Below the pieces are notes generated by a model. That model did no database searches. It was not told the origin of the DNA and saw nothing but the letters and a program-made list of their open reading frames with translations. A stretch of DNA of 64,000 nucleotides. It comes from Stenopsyche tienmushanensis. Taxonomy: Eukaryota > Arthropoda > Insecta > Trichoptera > Stenopsychidae. Position 1 is the first letter of the stretch. The number at the start of each line of letters is the position of its first letter. The stretch lies in contig WACJ01000126.1 in the NCBI GenBank assembly GCA_008973525.1, positions 1,054,001 to 1,118,000 on the forward strand. Reading direction: 5' to 3'. Positions 23,812 through 35,400 of this stretch are shown piece by piece. A program made the translations under genes and the position numbers.

Positions 23812-23990
23812 ATCGTGGTGCAGCCACAAACAGTCCACTGCAGAATTGTAAGCCTCTTTAATATCCAATCATAGGAAGGTGTTACATCCATTCCGTCTGT
23901 ATCATACATTCACCACCTTATTTGTTTGATATTGAAGGTAGTATGAGCTATCCAGCGGGTCACCTGGATGAGTACTATATGTAACTATAT
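23812..23990 (-). repeat. LINE 3'-tail repeat, copy 1
   Basis: Begins ATCATCATCGTGGTGCAGCC and shares about 150 bp with 50948-51165 (same 'gccacaaacagtccaytgca', 'atccaatcataggaagg', 'gttacatcca' and 'gggtcacctgg' blocks). Read on the minus strand, it ends in a short GATGAT microsatellite, as expected for the 3' tail of a LINE whose body was truncated on insertion. Confidence 0.6.
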
Positions 23991-24206
23991 CCATACAGGC
24001 TTTAAAATAACGATTATACATTATGTACGAGATATTTCGTTTTGCATTGTTCTCATTCGTCGATATTCTTTATATTTATGTTTTTTTATAGTATAAATGA
24101 TTATTTATTGACATACAGCTGTGGCTCAAAAATTATAATTTAAGCGTCTTAACACTTTCGCACTGCGCACCACCTCTACTTATTCTTCAACTCCGTTCAA
24201 TGGAGA

Positions 24207-25560
24207 CATGGCCATAACTAGGGGGTGGCAAAGCAGGAGCCCGCCACTGGCGCAACTGAGCTTGGGGCGCAAAACGCAGAATACTGACCCAGTCGAAAGT
24301 TGCACATGGTTTTTATTTTACTTGACCATTCTACTTTTCATGAATCAACACTGATTGACTCTGTCTGTTTTTGACTCTGAGTTGTCTAATCCCTCTTTTC
24401 TTCGTCTTCGCTTAAACATTGGACCGACCCAGTCAGCATAAGCCCGCAATAAAATAAACACAACAATATTTTCGACCGATTGTAAAATTTAAACAACCCG
24501 ATCAGTCTTCTTTGGATAACTTCGTTTTCTAACGAGGGTCGTTTTTAATCGTTCTGCAGACATGTTCAGATATGCTGTCCAATCTCGAGGCGTCCATTCG
24601 TCATATCAGCGCTCCGAAAAGCGGACCAGTTGGACTTTGTGGCCACTATATTCTCTTTTAGGGGTTTTTGCTATATTTTCGGGGATTAATGACTACCTGG
24701 GGTCTACCAAGATCTGTACAATCACGGAAGCCTTTTAGTTTTAAGTTATAAAATCTGGTTAGTTTCTACGCCGCGCTCAGAGCGCAAGTAGCCACTCAAA
24801 TTTAAGAATGAGTGTGTCCTTGCAGACATGAATATTTAATTCCGGTTTTGCACTTTGCCGTGCACTTTTGTTGTGTTGGTTGGCATGGTCCCGAATAGCG
24901 GGACCGATAAATATATTGGGTTAGTGGAAGGTCTCTCATGTCTCATCCTAAATTGGCAAAAACTCGGCTTCATTGACATCGCTAAACACTCAATTGAAAC
25001 ACCATCATGATGCTATTTTTGTTCCATTGTGAGCAAACGCGGCACCCATCTTGCGCACAGTTTTTTAATGTCCAAATTTTCAGTCAATATGCGATGTACA
25101 GCATTTTTTGAAAAGACTATCATATCTGCTAGCTCGCCCACTTACAGTTAACGGTCATCCAATACCATTTTGTGGATTTTCTTCACCATTTCTGGGGTAG
25201 TTACCTCATTTGGGCGACCACAATGCTGTTCGTCTTGACAGCTCGTACGGCCTCATCTAATCTTTACTTTACCATGATGTATTTACTACAACTCGACTCT
25301 AATAATAGGAATATCCATATGAATTATAATAGATACGGGGCTGAGAATCTTATATGGTGTACCAAATACATATCATGGTATTATTAGTTTTTTTTTTAAA
25401 CAAATTTCTTCTATATGTTAGGTCGGATACTTTTGGGACTATCTTCATATATTATCTTAAAATATTCATTATAATAATGTTTAATACATTGTTTTTATAA
25501 AAATAAGTGGTGCAACTTAGATACTTGCCACGGGCGTTTCGTACCCTCGTTATGGCTATG
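24207..25560. mobile_element. hAT-like non-autonomous element with perfect 8-bp target duplication
   Basis: Termini are CATGGCCATAACTAGGG (left) and, read inward from the right, CATAGCCATAACGAGGG. AATGGAGA flanks both ends (24199-24206 and 25561-25568). An 8-bp duplication with CA-starting inverted termini is the hAT pattern. It has no recognisable hAT transposase; the interior carries the GGGGCGCAAAACGC block, the hairpin core at about 24610, a block shared with the repeat at 48290/54480, and a nested mariner fragment. The shorter member at 53737-54230 (494 bp) lacks the mariner, so that piece is a secondary insertion or acquisition. Confidence 0.85.
24935..25245 (-). mobile_element. Mariner transposase fragment inside the hAT-like element
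   Basis: Minus-strand translation gives GRPNEVTTPEMVKKIHKMVL, then VGELADMIVFSKNAVHRIL, then KKLCARWVPRLLT. These are the second helix-turn-helix and WVPRLLT linker of mariner transposases. A stop interrupts it, and the catalytic region is absent. No inverted termini were seen, so it was probably carried as a truncated piece. Confidence 0.8.
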
Positions 25561-25784
25561 AATGGAGAAATAAATATCATGGACATGGCCGTTTGAACGC
25601 CCACTTAATGGGGCAGTAAAAATACCCAAAATTTCACCTTTAAATCGTCATAAGTTTTGAATCTGTTTGAATTCGTTTAAGGAAAATTACTTCTGAGCTT
25701 CCAAAGTCACATGAAAAGTGCCAACGAATTATTAATAACTTTTAAATTATTTAAACAAAAAACTTGTCTGAAGTAACATTTTCT

Positions 25785-26150
25785 CTTTCATTTTTGCAAA
25801 GGCGGCGTTTATTCTTTCAATTAGGATTTCTGTTGTGGGCAGTCGTGTACATTAATTCTTTTAGTGGCCATATTCCATTGCTTGCACAGTCTCCAGACCT
25901 GGCACCAGTGAATTTCTTTGTCTGGGGATGTACCTTATTTATTTAGCAGATGGAAATATTAACTATGCATGTGAGATGGGGGTTGTGGGATAGCCTTGGC
26001 TGCGGGAAGAGTATTTCTATTTGACAACTGATTGGGATTGGGAAAAAGATAGTAATCTAAAGGTCCCAGATCTGGTGAATATTCAGGATGCAATAAAGTG
26101 TCACAACTGAGGTCCTTAATTTTGCGCCAAAACCAGCTACATGGGATCAA
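25785..26150. mobile_element. Two short, opposed mariner/DDE transposase fragments
   Basis: Plus strand 25850-25935 encodes LAQSPDLAPVNFFVWG, the catalytic 'P.SPDL.PLDFFLWG' block of insect DDE transposases. Minus strand 26050-26150 encodes IKDLSCDTLLHPEYSPDLGP then YYLFPN, the 'LLHPPYSPDLAPSDYHLF' block of mariners. Both are around the last catalytic Asp, come from different families and converge. Both are broken. Confidence 0.6.
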
Positions 26151-26422
26151 CAAGGTTTACGATAAAGTTTAAATCCAAGAATCAATATTAATGTCAGCAA
26201 ACAGTGGACAACATGTCCTGATATGTCCAGTAAACCCACTAAAATCCACTAAATCCAGTGTCGAGTGACATTCGAGATATTCTAATAGTGGAATGATTTT
26301 TTAAAAATAAATTTTGTAATACAATTTAAAAATAAGATATCCCGACTTACTACCTTATTGTAACGCATTTTAATTTCAGGAGCGTGCCATGTGTTTGACA
26401 TCAATCAATATCAAAAAAAGTT

Positions 26423-29400
26423 ATGTCTGTTCATTATAAGTTTAAGAGTGCCCTCGAATATGACACTGTTACATTCGACGGTCTACATATATCCATAGCG
26501 GATCTTAAAGCTGCTATTATACAACAGAAACGAATCGGAAAAACATCCGATTTTGATCTGCAAATCACAAATGCCCAGACAAAAGAAGGTATTTTGTTCG
26601 CCGATCCAAAAACGTAATCAAATCACATTTTTTTGAATTCTTCACTCGATATTTTGTTATTATTTATAGTGTACTCTGATAATAATGCGCTGATCCCTAA
26701 AAATACATCCTTGCTTGTGGCGAGAATACCTGTAACACAGCAGGTAAAAAAGTCATGGGATGGAGTCACTGGACCTGTCGGGGGCCGCTTGGAGCCGATG
26801 GTGGCTCACAAAGGAACTACAGATCTATCGCGCATGGAAGGTTCCGAGGATGATAAAATTATGGCTATGATATCACAATCTACTTTAGACTATGATCCAA
26901 GCAAGTGAGTAAAATGGTTTATATTAGAGTTTTTAATTAAAATTAGTAAAATCATAAGACGTTCTCATAAGGTATGTCTTTTATTTTTCGATGCACCATC
27001 TTAATAGTTAGAAAATAGTCTCCCACTCTTGTGAGCATCAATCTGTTTGTCGGCCTGAGGCATAAAAAATCAACTCCCTTATTGATCTAACGACAATGGG
27101 AAAGATGTTTCCGTTGCAATCTGCGGGGCTGTATGCTTTATCAAAGCCGTATGAAAATGAAAGCGTCAGAGGCTACAAAGAACATCTATGAGATTTATGG
27201 TGACATGTTGGATATCAGGAAATGCCATTGATTGTCAGGAAATGCTAAGAAGATCTGGTGATTTAAGTATGAAAGACAAATCTTGAAGTGTGAATAGACT
27301 TGAAGTGAAATGAAAGAATTTCAGCAGAAATGTTCTATCAACAGTTGGATAGATTGAATGAAGCATTGCATGAAAAGAGACCAGCTTTGGTGAGAATAGA
27401 CTCACCATTATTCTCCAGCATGATAACGCGTAACCTCATCTTGCGAAATTGATCATCTTGTTGCATCCACTATCAGATTATCACCTATTTCGTTCTATGG
27501 ATCGTTAAAAACGATATAACTTATGGGAACATATAGTAATAATTTATATATTAAATATAATATATAAATCTATATCTATAGTCAAATAATCAGCATTTTA
27601 TCTAATCCTCGGACAATCTATATAAATAACATTTAATAAAACGCACACTTTTATCCTAGCTATCAGAAAATAAGAGGAGCTAATCAGCGAGGAGAAGTAC
27701 CAGCAAATTACCGTTGTTATCGGTGTCATGAACCTGGACATTGGATTAAAAACTGTCCTTTAGGAACTGGAGCGGTGGGTTTTTTCATAGAATTTTTATA
27801 TAAGCCTTTATATTATTGAACAAATTTTTCCTTTTCAACATGACGTAAAAATATTATAGGAACAACTCGATATCAAACGAAGTACTGGTATACCTAGGAG
27901 TTTTATGGTACCGGTTGAAAGTCCTAGTGCACCTGGAGCTATGATGACACCAACCGGTGCTTTTGCTGTCCCTGTCGTTGATCAGTGAGTTGTATATATA
28001 TTAAGTATTATTTGGTTTTGATTGTATACTTATTAGTATTTTTTTAAAATAATAGTGAAGCATACCAAGCGGAGGAGGCCATGATGGAGAGCGGAACGGG
28101 GGCAGGAGTTGGAGCAACGGATCCGCCTCCTCGTCAAGAAATACCAGAAGATTTAATATGTTCACTCTGTCATGACTTGCTCACTGACGCAGTAATGATA
28201 CCATGTTGTGGGAATTCATTTTGTGATGAGTGTAATTAAAAATATTTTTCATATGAATCTTTTGGAATATATTATAATTAATCGTGTTTTTTTTTTTTCG
28301 TTCACATCACATTTTAAAAATTAACATGATTATTTAGGTATTCGTGGTGTATTGCTTGAATCGGAAGATCATGAGTGTCCGGATTGTCGCGAAAAGGATA
28401 TTTCCCCTGTGACGCTCATTCCGAATAGATTTCTCAGGAATTCCGTAGGAAATTTCCGCAATCAAACCGGATATTGTCCTCGTCCTCGTCCTGCACCAAT
28501 ACGAGGTGACTTTAAAATATATTAAAACAATAATATACACTTTAAAAAAATCATTTTATACATTTGGTAAATTTTCTTATTGAAGTTGCAAAGCCTCAAA
28601 TTCCCGAAGAAAAAGAAACTCATGCATCGGAGCCTCAACAGCATTCAAGTAAAGAATCCGTGCCAATTCCGCATAATGGACCGTCCAATCAAAATACACA
28701 GGGTAATTAATTTCTTAGTATGTTTTTAATTAGATTAAAATGATTTTCAATGAAAATCTTTTAATATTAATGATTATTTTTAGGCTCTAGATCGCCAAGT
28801 CATCGTTCTTCTCGCGATGCAGATCAGTATGATGATTCAGACGGTTCATACGACGACAATATCACGGTTAAAGTTCCACCTGTGCAATCTTTGCAACATC
28901 AATCTTTATCGTCCCGCGGCTACAACGCCGGCAGTGGAAGTCATAGCAAACAGAATATATCCAGTTCGGGTCATCATCAGCATATAAATCCGAGCGGTGA
29001 ACACTTTGGGAGCAGACAAAACTCTCATCAATCATACGGTAAAATAAATATTCAATATGTATGTTTTTTTTTTTATCGGTTTACATATTATTTTCTATGG
29101 TTTCTATATTTATTCAATAGGTACGCATTCTAATATGAGACCTCCGTTGAAACCCCCTGGCATGGAAACTCCGCCAAATCAACAGCATGTGAGATATTGA
29201 AATAGTCTTCTAATTTTTGAGATATGTTTATAAAATCAACGTAAATTTATTTAATCGAAATTCTGTCACCTAGAACATTTTAATTGGAGAAGAACGGTCC
29301 GGAACTCCTACCGTTGATGAACGAGAACAGCGCAGTGGGCAGGTTCCTCCTATGCATTTACAACCGAATCATTTACAAGTAAGTCGTTTTTTTCCGTGTG

Positions 29401-32400
29401 TGAATTAGAAATATACAGGATGCGACATAATCATAAATATTTTATTTTTAGGGGCCTAATTTTCCTCATATACCACCCGGATCATATTCCTCGACGGTTC
29501 GTCAAACGGTACCATTTGAGTAAGTTTATCAGTTAAACGATGCTATTGCATTTGGTTATATATTATACTCCGTGTATAATAATATATATTTTTTTAAATA
29601 GTTATCCTGGAGCGCCACCATTAGCTGGTCCTCCGCCTCCGTATGGACAACCCATTTCTCATTATTCATCTGCCTATCAGCCATTACCACCCGGAGCGCA
29701 AGGTCATCCAGGGTTAGTAGAAATAGGTTTTTTATTTTTAATTATCATTATTAATGTTCATCTTATATAATCGATCATTTTATTCTCAAAGAATTATTGA
29801 AGATCCATTAGAGGCATTTGAAAGAATGATAAGAGAAAAAGAAGAAAAGGCAAGAAGGCGAGATAAAAGATCCAGATCGAGAAGTCGCACGAGTTCTCGT
29901 TCTCGAACAAGAACGAGGTCTCGGTCTCGGTATACTAGGTCGAGAAGTCGAAGTCGGATCCGATCAAGAACGCCTTATTCTAGGTTAGGCTTTATAAATT
30001 TTGCTTATGCTGAAATAAATATATATTTTATATAATCATATAAGATGTCCTTTAAATATTTTACAGAGATTTAAATCATTTTAGGTCACGCTCTCGATCT
30101 CGGCCTGGTTCGATTCGCTCTGCTGGAGCTCGTCGAGGAGTCGGAGAGAAGTACAGATCTTATTCTCGTAGTCCCCCACCGAGGCGAGCACCACTCCCAC
30201 CGTTACCGAGACGTAGATCCCGGGATCGTCGTTCTAACTCCTTTTCCATTAGTCGGTTAGCTCATGAACTATTCTTAATTTAGTTGATGTTTTAAATAAG
30301 TACTCGCTGATTGAAATTTGTTTTTACCATGACTTTACACTGTTTATTTATGCCATGTTATATTCAAATAGGAATCTTTCTTCTGAATATATGAATCGCT
30401 CCTCTTATCCCTAATGCTGAAGTTTTCGACGGTTGCTATGATTTGTTGTCCAATATACAACACGATACTGAATGCGCATTCGATCTCGTAAACTCCCTGA
30501 TTTTTGTTGGGTAGTATCTTTTTTCCCATCCCAAAAATCACGAAAAAGTGGGCGATCTATCTATTGGATCTGGACACGCACATCCTCGATAGCCTCACTA
30601 GTAGCTTACCTGAGATTCCCTTCAGCAACATGATCCGAGTTGGAGTTTTTCCCAGTTAATGTTGTCGCAAACCTTGCAGAAATCTATAAACATGTAGTGG
30701 AAATTGACACTGTACTCGCATATTCTTTGTGATAATAATCTTATCTTAGAAAGTTGATCCACAGTGGATCTGCTTGGTCTAAAAATGCAATGGTACTCCC
30801 AGAGAAGTTGCTCCATAATCGGAGACAGTCGTCTGATTAAAGTCCTTATAAAGAATTTAAACGCAATATTTAGAATGGATATCTATAAATGATGGCATTG
30901 ACAGCGTTGTTTTTGTATGCTAATGTAGTACGTGCGCGCAATCAGATGAATGGTATAGGAATGTATACGGAACGAACAAACAAAAATTATACACGTATAT
31001 AATAGTTGTGGTTGATTTTAATATAATCAATAAATATTTATTCTATATATTTATAATCAGTTCCAGATCGTTATCTCGGTCTCGCTCACCGCGCTCTGGA
31101 CGACCATTGCGGCGCCGTGGTTCTCCTGTTCGTTATCGTTCTCCCCTGCGAACACCGCCGTTGCAAGCCCCCCCTCAACACCAACGGCCAAGGTATGTCA
31201 TATTGTTTTTTAGTTTATTTTATACAATTAATGTTTCGTGTCTTTGCGGGGTTCTTAATGTTGTTTATTTTAATCCCGCAGATTTGTTGGTGGTCCCGCA
31301 CCTTTCAAAGGACCGGCTCGTAGCAGCAGTCAAGAACGTCTTCGTCCCCTACCACCTAACGGTCCTCGACCTCAACGACATTTCAGTGGTTACGGAACTG
31401 GTTCAGGTCCCGGTCCTGCTCCCGTACAACACAACAGGTATGCTCAAACATTTAGTGTCACCATGGTCATATATTTTATGTTATTAAGATCCGTTTTATG
31501 TACAAGAGAATATTATATTAATACATGGGTACGTAGTGAATTTAGCGATTCGAATCACATGTGTGTATGAAATTTTGTAAGTCGTTGATTCATACGCGAT
31601 GACGACTCCTCATAATTAGCATTGTATAAATAATGAACGATTTCGCATATATTTTGTCTTTGATGAAATCTGTAATGTTTAATGAATTTATGATTAAAAA
31701 ATCATTGTACTATTTATGCATACATATCAGATATTATGTTATTGTTCGTTGTTAGCATTAATAGCAATCAATGTTGTTTATTTTATTTTTTTACAAAATC
31801 GCTTAGATCCATTGTACCCATTTTTTTGTTGTTGTTTTGTTTGAAATAATGCTTAGTTTGTCTTTTTTAATATGGTGACACAAATGTAAATAATTTGGAG
31901 ATTTTTGAATGTTAGAAATGTTACAAATTGTATTTTCTAGAAGTTCACTTATCATTATCGGTGTTATATATTTATGTAGTCATTTTATACATAAATTTGA
32001 TCTTTTGCGAAATCTGTGATATTTTATTGAAATATGGTATATTTTTATTGTTACAAATTGTAATTTAAGATAAGCTTTATTCCTAGACGTATCTTTCGTT
32101 TCTTATATTCCCATGTGTAGTACGTTATTGTTATTTTAATTTTTATGATCGAAATTCAATTTATTTTTATGTTAAAAATTTATTTTGTCAATGTAACCCT
32201 TTGATTAGTGAGTTCATTTTTGTAGAGCACACGTTCCGGGAGTGAGTTCATTTTCTAATGTTTTTTTGTTGATTGATTCTTGCAAAATAAAGCGCTGTAG
32301 AATGCTGCCCGGACCATGTGCGTGCATACTCTGTACGTATCACTCGAGTGCGCACTCAACATGTGGGTGCATACTGGAGTGGTCTCATTTGATTTTCCAC

Positions 32401-35400
32401 CTTAAAAAACTATTTCAGTATTTTAAAAATAATATTTAGGGATCGCTACCAAAGTTATTGTAATCTACGATTCATTTTTAGATTACAAATAAGGATACTC
32501 CCCTAATATTAAAATAATTTATATTCAGGATATAAGCGTTGAATTTTTTGCATCGGATTATTTCTTTCTGTACTCTTTTATCAACAAAAATGACCTGCGT
32601 AGGATGGATGATTTTCTTTGCAGTCTTAAAATTAGAGTCATCCTCCCAAGGTCAACATCTTTATTTAAAAACTGTATCTGGAAAAACCGTAATGAGTTGC
32701 TAGTCACAAAGTCTTCTGTGCTTTTTTCAGTGATGTGTTTGACATCAATGCTTTTTCTTTTTAGAAAATCCTTTACACCTTCGATTCTTAGTGCGTCTAC
32801 CATATTTTTCTTATCTTGAACTGAAAGTTTGTCGTCCAAAAATTCCAAAGATCGATTTTGCCTCAGTTCTTAATCCTTTGAACTGAGGTGCGGGGCAGGG
32901 CTCAACCTCAATGTGTAGACTCAGGAAAGAATTAGGAAAGGAGGATTGACTACAGTGAAGTAGTGAGCTTTTCTGCATGCTATTCCGTTTCAAAATAGAC
33001 TAATAAACACCAGAATCAATAATCCCGATTCATAGTTAATGCAATGCTTTTTCTGAATTTTTGACTTGATGGTAGCGACCTCTAAAACCTTTAAAAAAAA
33101 AATTAAAGATACACATAGCGATTTTTTTAGGGTAGAAAATCATATGACGGGGTGACCACCCAATTTTATAAAAGTCCTATATAACCCCCTACATTCTGTA
33201 TGGATCACTCAACATGTGAGTGCATACTCATCAAAGGGATAAAAGGCGGTTATTTAAGTTCGAAGGATTTAATAGATTTATTCTTAAATTCAATCTCTAT
33301 AGATATAATCCAAGATGTATCCTATTTTTTTATATATCTTATATAACAAGATCCTATATTGTAAATCCTATAATTATAATTATATTAAATTATTTAAATA
33401 AGTATATGTATTTGTATATTTATCTGTGATATTTTCTAAAGTCTACAAAAGACTATGTTATTATTGTATTTTAAAAAATTGAAAATAAAATGAGTGTTCC
33501 TATTAAATTGTTTTATGTAAATCTTGCTTGCATATAAAAGTTTTCGAATTAAACAAAGACTAGAAAAGTTAATATGTCATCAGTATATTAATTTGTATTT
33601 TACATAATTTTTTAATAATATTTATTAAAAAGCAAGAATGGATGTTCCGCACTGTAAAACACTCCGTATAAATTGAATCAAAAGCATGTTTTAATGGTTG
33701 TAAATGAACACAAATGGTTAGCACTAAGCAATTAAGACTGAAATAGTTTTATGAAATTAATAATAAAATATAATGTATATAACCTATGTTAAAACTGTGT
33801 TATCGTAATAATGCAATATTTCGCTTAATAATTTAGCCACAATTTTTTTGATTAATGCTTCGACAGACTCGTCTGCATTGTGCGTCGTTTTTGGTATGAA
33901 AAAATGACAGCCAACGCATTCATTTAACGCACTGCGTATAATTTCCAACATCTTCTAATGAACTTATCATTTTGCACTGAATATTATGCGTTAATATTCA
34001 GTGCAGAATGAGTTCACTTTTCATATTATGTATCAACAATTTTGATTGTTTTAATTCAAAATGGTAAAAACCTCGGCAAAAATACATTTTTTTTGTATTT
34101 GTCAATTTCTCGGATCTTTTAAAATACCGCTTATATTGTTTATCTAACCACAAATTGAATAACAATGTTATTTTTTTTGTAAATAAATATGCAAAATTTT
34201 GACTCTACACTTTACAATTTCCGTTTAATCGCAATTGTTGTCATTCTAAAATTATTTCCTGGGATTTTCGTTCATAATTTATATGGGCTCTTAAAAACAA
34301 CTTCAAATAATTCAACTCGTTAAGTAATTCATAGAGAGAAAATTATATATATATATATTTGCATTATATTAAAAATTTGTGATTAGATTATATTTTTAAT
34401 TTTTCTCCGGTGTTTACCATTTAAAGTAGTTTAGCGACGGCCATGAAGATATGTTTACTGCAAACGAACCGCAGATAAATTTGTCTAAGAGATTATTAAC
34501 GCGTTGGCGGACACGTCTGCAGTATGCAATCATTTTTCATACCAAAAGTGATGCATAATGCAGACGTGTCCGCCAACGCGTTAAATAAATTCAATCCTCA
34601 CTTTTACTCGTAGGAGCTGTCAGCTTTTATAAAATAATATCAATTACATATAAGTAAGAGCGCTGCTATTTTTATTCACAAAATTAATTGTTTTTGCACT
34701 TATATTTGACCGATCCGTTAAATCATTTCGATATTAACACATTACGTACGGGAAGCATATGTTTATGAATTACTCCATATTTTCTCCTATTACAAACTGT
34801 GAACAAACGTGCGCGTTTTCTCGTGTCTAATGTGTTAAATTGAAATTAAAACTTTATGTGAGAAGCATTTGATTATTTTTAAACGCATTTAGATTTATAA
34901 TCCTATTAATGTATCCGGGAGAGTTAACATGAAGTTTAACTCCCTTTTTGAAATTGCAAAAGCTGTTCATGTTCACCGAAATATTGTAATTTTGATTGTG
35001 AACTGTATCATATTCAAATTAAACAAAAATGTATATACACTCAGCAGCGCGGAAAGTGGTCTGAGTGTAATATCTCAGCCGTCACACTTCTATTGATGAC
35101 TGCCAACTGTGTATGCACTTCAAAGCTTATGCCGCCCCATACCGTTACAAATCCCCTGTGAGAGCTCACAGTTTGTTTCGTAGTTATGGTGAAAGCGCTC
35201 TCCAATTCTTCTGTAGATTTACTCATGAACATCTGGAGCCCTCAAAGTCACTCTGGACTTGGACGTTAATAAAACTTTGCTCCATTGATCGTTCATCCAA
35301 TCGGCATGTTCGTGAACGAATCTTAATTGAGCAACACGATGCTGCCTGAGGAGTTCTGGTCCTTGTACTGGTCTTCTAGCATGTAAATCTCTTTTCGTCC

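Noticed and set aside
33850..34840. Cluster of inverted repeats considered as a possible CRISPR-like or regulatory array
   Set aside because: The units are not direct repeats with unique spacers; each is a separate palindrome with its own TTAA flanks, which fits MITEs in a eukaryotic intron.
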